This document shows positions 11,201 to 23,400 of a stretch of 64,000 nt of DNA, piece after piece. The DNA comes from Bryoerythrophyllum caledonicum (lineage: Eukaryota; Streptophyta; Bryopsida; Pottiales; Pottiaceae), in the NCBI GenBank assembly GCA_963971425.1, contig OZ020518.1, positions 3,918,263 through 3,982,262 of the forward strand. Direction: 5' to 3'. A program made the position numbers and the translations under genes. Within the stretch, counting starts at the first letter, position 1. Every line of letters starts with the position of its first letter. The notes under the pieces were generated by a model that worked only from the letters and a program-made list of their open reading frames with translations, did not search any database and was not told the origin of the DNA.

Positions 11201-12128
11201 TTTGTTCAAGAAATTTGAGGTGAGATTGCAACTTTTTGGTGATTTTTGATTTTGGGTAGTCATAAAATCAAGTATTCAAAGATTCATCTTTCAAATCAAG
11301 TTGAAATTGAGTGCAAATTGAGTGCAAAAACACAAAAATCAAAACAAAGAAAAAAAAAATCAAAATGTTGAAAAACAAGCACAGCTGCTGTTTGCAGTTC
11401 TGTGCTGTCCGCAAAACAATAACTTTTATTTTTACTTTTCTTTTTTTTTTCCCCTGGATGCAGGTCTCTGCATATCGCAGGGGAAAAAATTAATTTTCTA
11501 AATTTTTTCAAGTTAAAACTTTAAAACTTTTATACTTATTTATTTATTACTATTTTATTTTTGGACACTATTTTGTATAGTGCATATTGGGGGGGGGGAA
11601 TTAAGTAATTTCTTTCAATTTTTATTTTTTAAATTTTGATCTTTTTAATTTTTTACTTTGAGGAGAGGTGGGGGTTTTGATGAAATTGTTGAATAAGTAT
11701 AGTTTAGAAATTTGGTAAGTGAAATTTTAAACCAAGTTTTCAATATAAAAGTTTGAAATTGAAATTCCATGTTGGAATGCAAAAACTTCAAAACCTAATT
11801 TTATTCTATTTTTTTGAAGTGTAGTGCATTGAAGGGAAACTTTTGGAGTGGAATACACTTTTCCATCAAAGGAGCAACTTTTTTGGATTAAAGCTATTTG
11901 AGGTACTATCAAGAGCCTTTTGTGAGTTTTGGAATACTTTTGGTCTTTGTTTTGGTATTGGTTTTGGTTATGGTTTATTAAAAATTTAGTGGAGTTTGAG
12001 AGTTTGGGTAAGGTTTTTCATTGTTTTATTAAAACCTTTTTTATCTTAAAAAATCTTTTTATCTTTGTGGAATTTAGAATTTACGATAAGATCTTCATTA
12101 TCCTATTCTAAATTCTACTTTCTAAAGA

Positions 12129-15100
12129 ATGACTCGTGCTTTGTTTACCATTGATAATTTTGTTGATGCCAATATTTATAGTGTTGGATCAATGTGCATT
12201 CAATGTCCAAAATGTTTGGCATTTCGTTTTAAATTAGAAAAAAATACCATTTGTTGTTATAATGGCAAAATTGCCTATGAACATATTAATCACCGCATTG
12301 TCCATCCAATGTCAACGAGCTTTATATGGGCACAACACCTAAATCTCGAGATTTTCTCAAATCTATTCAAAAATATAATCAAGCTTTTGTATTAACAAAT
12401 ATACGAAGTAAATTTTAGTCTGGCCGAGTTGAAGGTAGAGGGGTATATACTTTTTGTGTTAACGGAGAGTTATGTCATCACATTGGAAATTTACAACCCG
12501 ATTTAAACCAAGATGCTAGATTTGCTCAAATTTATTTCTTGGATGATGATTTACAAACAAATCGCCGTATGGAGATTTTTGATGATCTTCATCGTGATAT
12601 TATTAACAACATTCAAGAAATTTTAGAATCCATTAATACGTTGGTTCGTGGTTTCAAGTCTTCGCGTGATGTTCTTCAAAAGGGACAAAATATGGGACTC
12701 CGTATCTCCGGTGAAGTTCTTTTTGGTGAACATCCCCGTCGGTATAATCGCCAAGTAGTTCCAGAAATTGCTGCTGTTGTTCTTGACGAACTATACATGA
12801 ATATTGGTATAGATATTATTCTTCACCAACATGGTGGACATTTGCAACGTATAAAAGAAGTTCATCGAGCTTACGATGCTTTATCCTATCCATTGTTGTT
12901 TCATGGCGGACAATGTGGGTGGTCACCGACTTTTAAAGTAGATATTGGAGTGACTTTAAAGTCATATGTCCAATATTTGCTTCAAAAGCAGCCGGAATGT
13001 AATGTATTACATAAGGTTGGTAGATTATTCCAACAGTATGTAGTGGATCAATATCTACGTGTAGAATATGAAAATTTTCTTTTCATTAGACATCATCAAA
13101 CCGAACTTCGTGTAGAATGCTATCAGGGGATCGTGGATGTTTTACAGGAAGACAATACGGCACGCATTGGGCGAAGCATTGTCTTACCTGCAACATTCAT
13201 AGGTTTTCCCCGGTACATGCAAAAACTCTTTTATGATAGTATGGTTTTAGTCAGAGTTTTAAGAAAACTTGATTTGTTTGAGACAATGACATGTAATCCG
13301 ACCTGGCCTGAGATTCTTGATGAGCTTGAGCCAAGTCAATGTCCCTTTAATCGTCCATGTATTGTCGTGCATGTTTTTGAGCTTAAATTACGAGTGTTGA
13401 TGGATGAGATTACAAAGAAGAATGTCATGGGAGAGACAATTTCTTTTTGTTACACCATGAGTTTCAAAAACGTGGTCTTCCTCATGTACACATTCTTCTT
13501 TGGTTGAAAGACAAGGTCAATGATTGTGACCTCGTAGATAAAATAGTATGTGCGGAGATTCCCGATTTAGAGAGGCAATCGCAATTGTATGCCGCGGTTG
13601 CCAAGCACATGATGCATGGATCACGTGGTTTGGACAATCCCAATTGTCCATGCATGGAAGACAATAGATGTAGAAAGCATTATCCGATGCAAGCTCGAGA
13701 TACCACCGAGGTGAATGGTGACGGTCATGTTTTGTACCGTCGTCAAAACCATGGTTGGTACATCGAGAAACGTGTACGTGGACAAATCGTCCATTTAGAC
13801 AATCGATGAGTTGTGCCATACAATCCGTATTTGATAGGTCGGTTTAATTGTCATATTAATGTGGAAATTTGCAGTTCGGTAAAAACTGTCAAATATTTCC
13901 ACAAATATATTTTTAAAGGTCCAGATCGTGGAGTTGTGGAAACAGATGAAGTTGTAGATGAGATTAAGAACTTCTTGGAAGGCCGTTATGTGGTCGCTCA
14001 AGAAGCATGTTGGAGGTTTTTTGGTTTTGAAACCAACAATAAGAGTCATAGTATTTGTCGTTTACCGGTCCACCTATCTGGTCAGCAATATGTTACTTTT
14101 TAGGAAAGAACATTTTTGCAGTCGGTGATTGATCAAAATGTTGAGACTAAACTCACCAGGTTTTTTGAGCTCAATTGCCGCATTCGTGCCTTAATTGCTT
14201 CTGGCAATCAAGACAATCACATGCTTCTTCGTTACATGGATCTTCCACTCGATTACAAGTGGGATGTTAAGAATAACATTGGGAAAGAAGACAACGTAAG
14301 ATAAAAAATTTTGGTCGGATAAATATGGTTCCCGTAGGTATCGAAGTATTTTACTTGCGTTTGTTGTTGACTCATGTTGAGGCACCGACTTCATTTGAGG
14401 ACCTACTTTGTTTTCATGATACAATGTATCCAACGTACAGAGCCGCTTGTATTGCAAGAGGACTTTTACAGGATGATACCGAGTGGGAAAATTGTTTGCA
14501 AGAGGCAACTGTCATTGCATTGCCTAAACAAATTCCGCGGTTGTTTGCAACACTTCTTGTGTTTGGACAACCACTAGATCCTCGTAGTTTATTAAAGACA
14601 CAACTTGACGCTATATGTGATGATTGGCGCAATAATCAAAATCGCTATTGCAAAGCGATTTCGTCCATTGAGGAATATTTGTCATCATCAAATAAACATC
14701 TTACAGATTTTTTTAATACCAAATAATTGAATGAGTTAGGTTATCCAAACAGTGTTGATGTTGGCAGTGATGCTAATGACAACATTGATTCTGATAATGA
14801 AAGTATTACATTTCTGAAAAAAGATGTAAGAAAGCTCAACGAAGAACAATACATTGTTTTCAATGCGGTAACTACTTCCGTTTTCAATTCTGATTCTCCA
14901 AATAAGCTTTTCTTTTTAGATGCTCCCGGTGGTATAGGTAAGACTTTTTTGTATAATACCATATTAGATTATCTTCGCGGTCGTAGTGTTAAGTGTATGG
15001 CAATGGCAACAAGTGGAATTGCCGCATGCCTATTGAATGAAGGGCGAACGACACATTCATCTCTTGCTATTCCATTACAATTGCATGATGCATCGATTTG

Positions 15101-16180
15101 TAGCATTAGTGCCCAATCTACATTAGGTCAAAACTTACGTGAAGTACAATTGATTGTACTTGATGAAGCTTGTGCGGGGCATCGTTTTATATTTGAAGCT
15201 ATAGACAGATCGTTGCGAGATATACGCGATGTAGATAGTCCAAATGGCGGTGTTATAGTTTTATATGGCGGTGATTTTCGCCAAACTTTGCCTCTAGTTG
15301 TACATGGAGGTCGCAAGCAAACTATTCAAGCTTGCTTGCGACATTCATATCTATTTCCACTAACGCAACATTTTCATTTGACCACTAACATGTGTTTGCA
15401 AAGTCAACCGGACTTTCAAAAGTTTTTGTTAGATATTGGTGAGGGCAAAACCGGTCCAAAAGTAGATCTACCGCCGGGATTAGTTGCTCCTGGAAATTCT
15501 TTAGATGGTCTCATTGATGCTATATTTGATGATCCGGTTGATTTTTCTGAGCGCGTTATTTTGGCTGTCCGAAATTATGATGCCCAAGAAATCAACCGAA
15601 GAATCACCGATTGCATATCTGGTGATGTACATCAATGTTTTAGTACTGATTTTGTCCACAAAAATGATGAACATGCCTATCATTATCCAATAGAGTTTTT
15701 AAATTCTTTACAATTGAGCGGTTTGCCTCCTCACCAATTAAGTCTTAAATGTGGTCAATATTTGATGTTGCTAAGGAACTTGAATCCGGCAAAAGGTTTG
15801 TGCAATGGTAGTCGTTTGCGTCTTTTGCAAGTGTCTCCGAGTGTATTACATGTGAAATTGTAGAAAGTCGTTATCATAGCCAAGAAGTATTGATTCCTAG
15901 AATCACACATCATTGCAACGATAACCGCTTGCCATTCACACTTTGCCGGAGACAATTTCCTGTCACTCGCGCTTTTGCCATGACAATCAACAAATCGTAG
16001 GGCCAATCATATGATCGCGTCAGCATTTATCTTCGTAATGAAGTATTTAGCCATGGTCAATTATATGTGGCTTTGTCTTGTGGTGGACATCCTGCAAACA
16101 TTAAGGTTGCCAATGCCAACAATGAAGCCGTGGGAACGGTTAAAAACATCGTTTATCATGAGGTTTTCCATGACATTGTC
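12129..16180 (+). pseudogene. Helitron Rep-helicase (RepHel) pseudogene
   Basis: Pieces appear in family order. The N-terminal Cys region (CPKCLAFRFKLE, about 12200) comes first. The Helitron-like domain follows at 12440-13500 (YDALSYPLLFHGG; LPATFIGFPRYMQKLF; TMTCNPTWPEI). Next are the HUH motif in HEFQKRGLPHVHILLWL (about 13455) and the two-tyrosine region CHINVEICSSVKTVKYFHKY (about 13850). The PIF1-type superfamily-1 helicase comes last: Walker A DAPGGIGKTF (about 14920), Walker B LIVLDEA, YGGDFRQTLP, and the final FAMTINKS and YVALS motifs. The reading needs at least four frame changes and crosses at least five stops. At least two stops look like C-to-T or G-to-A changes of conserved codons (Trp before VVPYN; Gln after INKS), as expected from decay of methylated DNA. 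The product would nick and unwind DNA for rolling-circle transposition. Confidence 0.93.
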
Positions 16181-16309
16181 ATATAAATTCTTCAAATATT
16201 TACACCTAAATCAGATGGATGGAAAAGTTAAAAGTTTGATTAAAAAAAAATGAATATTTTGGAAGTTATTAACTCGCTCTTAAGTTAATTCTCCCAAAAA
16301 AATAGTTTC

Positions 16310-16735
16310 ATCCACTGAAATTCTGTGCGGCGGAAGGAAAATCTCGCAACGGATGAAAATTTTCGCAGCGGATGAAAAACAAAGCAACAATTGAAAAACA
16401 GGCTGCGGATGAAAAATCAAACTGTGGATGAAAAATCCGCCTGCGGATGAAAAATCTAACTATGGATGAAAAATCCGAGTGCGGATGAAAATGAGACTGC
16501 GGATGAAAAATCAAACTATGGATGAAAAATCCGAGTGCGGATGAAAATGAGACTGCAGATGAAATTTTGCAGCGGATGAAAACATTCGAAAATCAGACTG
16601 CAGATGAAATTTTGCAGTGGATGAAAACATTCGCAGCGGATGAAAATCAGACTGCGGATGAAATTATGCAGCGGATGAAAACATTCGCAGCGGATGAAAA
16701 TCAGACTGCGGATGAAATTTTGAGAAAAAAATTAT
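16310..16735. repeat. Tandem array of about 15-bp GCGGATGAAAAATCn units in the Helitron 3' part
   Basis: More than twenty imperfect units, some organised in higher-order units of about 60 bp near 16550-16730. They lie just upstream of the Helitron 3' hairpin. Short tandem arrays near the 3' end are common in plant Helitrons. Confidence 0.85.
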
Positions 16736-16768
16736 AATATTGAACTACATTGGAATGGTTGGACTAAT

Positions 16769-16786
16769 GCGTTGCAAAGCAAGCGC
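16769..16786 (+). other. Helitron 3' terminal hairpin
   Basis: GCGTTGC, loop AAA, then GCAAGCGC with one bulged base. It ends 6 bp before the terminal CTAG at 16793-16796. In Helitrons this hairpin marks the transposition end signal. Confidence 0.9.
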
Positions 16787-16796
16787 CAACCGCTAG

Positions 16797-17009
16797 TTGT
16801 AAATAAAATCCTCTGTAGATATGCTTCAGTAGTGTAATTTGCATTCATTTCGAGTGGAGGTCATGAGGTTTTTAATTGAATAGTTTGTTTCTTGATAATA
16901 TTGTTTGAAGGGGGAGACCAGAATGTGATGTTTTTTTTTTTTTTTTTTTTTTTTCCCTTCCTGGTCTGACGTGTGGTCTGATGTGTTGATTAATGTTTGC
17001 CCTTGGCAG
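16797..17009. other. Remaining 3' part of the CPSF100-like intron
   Basis: Contains a run of about 27 T (around 16928-16954) ahead of the CAG acceptor at 17007-17009. Nothing else is recognised. Confidence 0.6.
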
Positions 17010-17415
17010 TGTTGCTCCAACAATCGATGCTGTTCTGTTGTCGTACCCGGACACCATGCACCTGGGAGCATACACTTATGCGTTTGCCAAGCCCGGGTGT
17101 GCCTTTTAAATTGGTGGATATGCTATCATTCATGTGTGATGGAATACCGACTTTCCTCACGTTTTCTTGTGCAAGGCAGGTAAAGGGGAAGGTATGACTA
17201 TCACGCCCTGTTAAATGTTGCATGAAAGACAACGTCATTTCCTGTAACTCTCAACTCAGACATAAACCTCTACAAAATTGTTGCTCAAGGGAATCTAATC
17301 ATCATGAACAGAATCATCAAAATAATGAACACTGGACACTACGGCATCTGTAGAAAAGAGGTCCTAGGGACTTGCACCTTACACTAATGGCTCCACGAAA
17401 ACAACGTACCAAACT

Positions 17416-20400
17416 TCACGCATATGCGGGATGTTTTCCGCCCCTCAAAGATTCGTGTAGCTCCTGAGATCGCTTGAAAGTGTAGATGTTGTCTATACGA
17501 CCAGCTGCAGCTCTGGATGGTGGTGCCTTGCTTTCTAGAGCTCCACCATCTCCTTGCGTAGAGGTAAGGTCATCTTCTTCGCCTATGGCAGCCTTGAACT
17601 CAGCAAGGTGTTGACCTCCGTAGACTTGAATGCTCATCTTCCTGCGCATCGGGGAGTTCCAGGCAATGTTCTGGGCTACGAAGTGCAATAGCGCCTCCTT
17701 GCTCACCTTTTTCAAGGCTGCTACCTGAGATGGGGACAAAAACACCGGGTCAGAAGTTGAACAGTGAGAACTTGCGACGGAGCATTTCGACAACATAGCA
17801 AGTTGTTTCAGTGTACCTCAACGTGGGGTCTGTCGAAAGTCAAAGTTCCGTCCTCGATTTCTCCCCAGTAAAATCTACTCTCTTCCCACAGGTTCTTGTG
17901 CTTTTCAAGTTTGATCTCAACCAACGTGTCCACATTTTTCTGTTGTAAAGCACCCAATATCAGATGCACATAAAGGATAGCCAAGCATATGAATGGAACC
18001 CGTGTGATAGAATAAGAACAAAAGCAAAAATAAACGATGATGATACCTTGAAATCTTCATCTGACATCTTCTGCAAATCTTTCTGAAACTGCTCAAGAAA
18101 CGCTTCAACCCTTTCTTCGAGACCACGTGGGTCCTGCATGTTGGGCGTCCTTTCCGTCAATGAATGTTATGGATTGGACATAACCATTTGAAGCACTTCT
18201 AGCGAAGGCGCATTCAACTTGAAACATGTTTAAAAAGTGGTTGAATTAAAGGATTGATTGAAAAAAAAGCAGAGATAACGTACCTTCGCTGTTGATTGGA
18301 TGATAAAATGTGTCCCACGAACACCATAGTCATTCCTACATCATAAGTAACAGAACGATTCAACAAAAGCGTATAAAATGAACACATCGCATGTTTCACT
18401 TCAAAAATTTGCAAGGCATTGTAAATTATTATTAGGATCCAACCTGGAGTCACAAACTTACTTGGACATAAGAAACACAACATAACCCAGTTGCTCCACT
18501 GTTCGAAGCTGATGGAACACTTCACGTTTTGCAGCCAGCACAAAGAGTTCTAGAAGCACATTCATATTTGTGTTATCTTGGCCAACCTGCGACTCCAACA
18601 CCAGATACGTGTAAGATGGGCTAAAAGGGTACCTATTCGCACTTCAAACTTGCCATAACCAGATCTAAAGTTTATGCCAATGCATAAAGTCAGAAGAGTA
18701 ATTTTATCGTTTTTATTGCGGTATACTCAGGCGGAATAATGTGGACTTACCTGGAAGTAGGTCTGCAGAGCAGAATTATCATCCTGAGGGTTTGTTCCAG
18801 CAATAGGATAGTACCAATCAGCGCCAGGTCTTAACTTCACAATTCTCTGCTCTGAAAGCTGAGATTGAAATGGAGGCTTTGCCTTCACTAATGGCCCTTC
18901 TGCAAGAGTGTTCTCAATCTGTTCCACGAGGCCTTCAGCTTCACTGGATGTCAAATTCCCTGCAATTCTCCCCAAAAGCTTTGGTATTGGTTCTCCCAGT
19001 GTAACAGCGAACATTTTACAAAAGTACCTGAAATACTGAGCAGCGGCACCCGTACCTGCTATGAAGCACTCAAAGAACACTCGAGACAGAATCCGGGGGA
19101 AAAATGCAGTTAACTCTTGGGCCTCCAAGGATGGCAATACGTCAATAAACTCGTTTATGTGCCAGCGCTTGTGCTCCAGCAGCATAGAACAATTATACAT
19201 GACCTGCTGGTACGGTTGCTGGAACCGGAAATTCAAGTAATCCTTCATCACTTTCTCCTGTCGGTACAAATTCATCAACAAACACCGAGTGAATAAATTA
19301 ACAAACTAAAAGGCTTCTCATGGTATCTAAAACCGCGTCCCTGCTTATAAAACGAAACTACAAAGCCTCATTGTCACTCACTACACTTGGCCTCCAGTGT
19401 TACAATCAAACTGCGATCACACTCTCTATCAAGAGTAAGAAGTGATGATATGGACAAGATCTGAACCTTGATAACCGAAAAGCGCTCCTCTTCCACTTTG
19501 AAGTTAACAACCTTGTCAATTATCTTCTCTACCAAAGTAATAAGCTTGTGGTGATAACCTGACACAGATACCTGTGCACCATTCACACGCCTCCCACGTC
19601 AGAACAGCAACCCAAAGTGTTTACTAAAACCAAGATAACAAACATATGAAATGACGTGTATATAAAACAACCAGCATGAGCAGCATACCTGGAATCCAGT
19701 CCCTGTTGTCACAATGCTGTAATTCAATCCAGCAACCTGCGCATAGTATGCTGCAGAAGTACATTTTCAAAATACAGGACAAGAACGTGGATGGGGTATT
19801 CCTATCCCCTCAAAAGATAACAAAACTCTTAGGCAGCCTACCCATAGAACCACCTATAATCATGTCCTTCAGCGTACATTTACAGAATAGCTGCCACATA
19901 ATCTTAACAGCAGTCATGTACTATCCAGTAGAGAAGAAAAGTGCATATGTTATCTCACCATATTCATTCAAGTAATCCACTAGTAATTTTGTGAAGATAC
20001 GGGTCAGGACACTTGCTTCTGGTGAATAATGTGACTCTGGGCAATTGAACTGGATTTGAATACAAGCCTTCGGTGTACGAAACTTAGTGTCAGGCTTATA
20101 CCATAACCTCGACATATGCGTTTTCCTCAGAATGAAAGGATGGTCCACCTTGACATCGACAAGCGTGCATGAGTTAGGTCTGGCAAAAAACAGAAAACAT
20201 CTTCATAACTGCACATTTCCTTAAAAACTTATGAAGCTGATCAATCGTTAGAAGCTGATACCTTCGGTTCAGCATCTCTTAGGTTAAAGTCGGTTGGAAT
20301 AAACACATTTGGCATTGGCAAGTGCAGCTTCTCGTTGGTTGGGGCTTGTGACCACTCCTGCAACATTCGATTGACGTTCAGTGCACACAACAGACAGTTT

Positions 20401-23400
20401 AAAAGCTCTTGGTGTGTAGGAATCACATGACGTGCATTTTTAGATTGTATAAAAAGGATCACATTGAAATCCTTGACCGCCAATGAGCTTCTTCAGAGCT
20501 AGTTTGATCAAATCAGACGACTGACCAAAATTTAATCGATATAGAACAGAATTGCTGAAATTTATCATAAAGCATAGCCGAAGGTATACCTGAACCAGAG
20601 CGTCTTCAATTCTCTCAATGATATAATCCGTTCCATACCAGGGTTCTCTTTCAGATGTTTTACCTTCAAATTGCTTTGAGTACCAGAAAATTCTGAAAGG
20701 AGAACGTCGAAATACCATCAGCAGCACGTTCACCAAGAGAGCATTCACTTCCGTTCCAAAGAAACGCCCAAACAATGGGACGCAGTAAGCTAGTGCGCCC
20801 CGCACTCTTTACAAATGAAAGAACTCAAATCCAAAGGAAAGGAGGAAACAACCAGCACCTCACTCGCTCAGGTTTCAGTTGCTCAATTAATCCAGCAATG
20901 GCTTCTGCATCAAAATGCCGAGGAAGCGCAGATCCTGCCAGCCAATCTCTGGAAGGATAGAGCTGCAAAGACCGGTACAATTTTAGAATGCACATCTACA
21001 GCAATATAATTGGCTCCCATCACATTAAAATGCATGCCTTCCACTTGGATTAACAAAAGTGTTAATCCTTTTGGATCAACAAAAAATATTTTACTTGGTG
21101 ACACACCCATTACACGAAGGATTGAAAGTTAAAAAGGAAAAACCTTGTAAAAGTACTTCAAGCTGCGTTTACATCACTACGATACGTACCAGCATATTCC
21201 CAGCAAGATCTGTGACATAATTAATGGGAGGCCGCTTGTCTTGAAAGTGGAACTTCATCTCGCAAACAGCTCGGACCTTCCAGATGATAGATGGAGATTC
21301 AATAAGTAAACAGTGCTTTACAGACCTATCAATCAAAACTCAAGAGTTTAAGAATTTCTCTCTACAAAATCAGAGAACCATTGACATGATTGCGTACCTC
21401 GTCAAACATCCACTCAGCAACACCCTGCTGCTGCAGCACTCGAATGTACTGAAAGGTAAGACCCACTATCTCCTCCATGTGCTCTGTGACAACAGTGTAA
21501 CGTTATATGTAAAAGATCTCACAGCTTCTTACTTATACTTCAAAAAGTCCCTTGAAATCATGTCAAATAATACTCATATTATAAGCAAAATGGATCAGCT
21601 GAGGTTTAAAGACAAACCAACACATTATAGAAAATAGCACGCCCAAAACATCCAAACACTTATTTCACGCTTTCATGGAAGGAACTACAGGTAAGTTAAC
21701 ATCATATAATACAAGCTCATTGCTGACCCATTCATGTATTCTTCTAACCGTGTCGATGCCTTAGCTGTACTGTACACCTTGTATCCATTTTTTAATAGAT
21801 AGGTGTTTGGAATGTAACTTCGTGAAACAGTAATACTAATGAATCCGGTGCCTAGAGAAATTCAATTATCAGAAGTCTAACTTCAACTGCGGTGTTCCAA
21901 TATGAAGTGCATACCTTGTCCGATGTCCGTAAGTTCAACAGCAATCATGAAGAAACCGTACTCCAAACTGCTGTCTATCTCTCCAGCACTCAAGCTGTTT
22001 GCCCATCCTGTTAATTACGTAATCCATCAGCTTCTTTGCGTAGTATCATATCATGTTCTATTGATCAGTAATTCACATGGATGAACAGATATACTACCCA
22101 TCAATAACATGATGGCCAAATATGTGCTTCGGTGTAAACTGAAGGGTGGAAAATACTTTAGTAGTAGAAGTTCTCACCCAATTTCTTAAGGAGCGCAAAT
22201 AAAGATCCATCAGCTTCGTGTCCAATCAAATGACCAAGATAACGTGATGGTGCGGCCGTATAGTTTTGAATCTCCGGTGTAATAGGGAACATCATTTCCA
22301 GATTATGCCCCTCTCTAACAGGAACAGCCTTGACTATTATCTGCAAATTTAGCATCCCAAGAAAAGCCCCAAGAAACAGCATGAAATGGACCCAACCGGT
22401 AGTATATAATAGAAAAATAGAATGTAATAGCAATTACAAGCAATAGTTACCTTTCCTCAAACACACAACACAATACAGACTAAAGATAGGTAGACTTCAA
22501 CAGATAGACTGTGGCAACTTGCTAGAACAGGATTGTTCCACACTGAAGATCGAATTTACCTGCAAATGCTCAGGAAGACACGGCTGCTCAGAATATATCT
22601 CTGCTTTCCTGCCCGTGTTTTTTATAGAACTGAACTTACTATGGACCAAGTCTGTAAGGTCATCCACTGACTCTGTTTCAACCAAACGAGGTTACCCAAA
22701 GCAAGGTAGATAATGTCAGCAGAGTCTCCATCAAGAAAGCCCACCCATTTAAGCATGCAGGAGAAACACATGTGACTACCTAAAAGCTTCCCAAGAAGCA
22801 AAGGTTGTAGGGACCTGAAGCTATAGAAACCATTGATTGAGTAAGCCAGGGCTTACCTCTACCATAGACTACAAGCCGCATGAGGTTAGACGAATAGTTG
22901 GCCGTGTAAAACTTGACCAGCTCATCACGTGTGTCCACTCCTCTTTTTTTGGGTCCAATGTCAAGCGTATCCAGATTTCCTGCACAAGTGAAACTGCGTA
23001 AGCTGCATATTCAATGCTGAGCAAACACGGATGTAAAAGTGATCAACTACGTATGGAGAAATCTTTTCTTACCAGTTCCAAATTTGTGAAATGGGTGATC
23101 TTTGGAGCTCACCAGCTTTGTTAACTGAGAACAAACACAGAGCAGATACTTCAGAGTTTAAAACGAAGCAACCCATTAATTAGTGCATCAGTGCCAAGGA
23201 CAAGCTAGTGAGTGCCGAACTTGACGGTTGAGGAAAAGATTAAATACTTGATTCATTCGCCACATATCCATAGTCAAATTCTTGCTGTTCTCTGAAAGGC
23301 ACAAAGAACACCACGTCCAGTTATCAGGTGCCGATATATATCTTCCTAGGCACGACGTCGATACTAGTTAAGTAATACAAGCGGAAAATCTCACTTAAGT

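Larger units (their letters stand above)
10807..16796 (+). mobile_element. Helitron (rolling-circle DNA transposon), 5,990 bp, structurally complete ends
   Basis: The 5' end is TC followed by ATACTACTAAAA, the usual Helitron start. The 3' end is CTAG (16793-16796), preceded by a GC-rich hairpin at 16769-16786. The flanking bases are A (10806) and T (16797), the expected AT target without duplication. Inside are an AT-rich 5' leader with TTGGAG-type repeats, a broken Rep/helicase gene in plus orientation, and a tandem array of GCGGATGAAAAT-like units near the 3' end. Ends and target site agree with the family, so the borders are well supported. The protein gene is too damaged for autonomous movement, although the ends could be used by another copy. 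It sits in intron 1 of the CPSF100-like fragment. Confidence 0.92.
10319..17109 (+). pseudogene. CPSF100: CPSF100 (CPSF2)-like 5' fragment, two exons split by a Helitron
   Basis: Exon 1 (10319-10440) begins MGTSVQVAPLCYLLQVDRFR and continues with FLLDCEWTDSFDLALLEPLK, matching the N-terminus of cleavage and polyadenylation specificity factor 100 kDa subunit. Exon 2 starts at 17010 after CAG and, joined in phase (AG|T), reads SVAPTIDAVLLSYPDTMHLG then AYTYAFAKPG before a stop at 17107. CPSF100 is a metallo-beta-lactamase/beta-CASP protein of over 700 residues in the nuclear mRNA 3'-end processing complex. Only about the first 70 residues are here, because the convergent peptidase gene starts about 300 bp downstream. 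The intron would be 6,569 bp, most of it the Helitron at 10807-16796; its GTCCGC donor is weak. I read this as a truncated duplicate. A functional copy should exist elsewhere in the genome. Confidence 0.75.

Noticed and set aside
10319-17109. Idea that the Helitron captured the CPSF100 exons
   Set aside because: Both exons lie outside the Helitron termini and join in phase across it, so the Helitron is the insertion.
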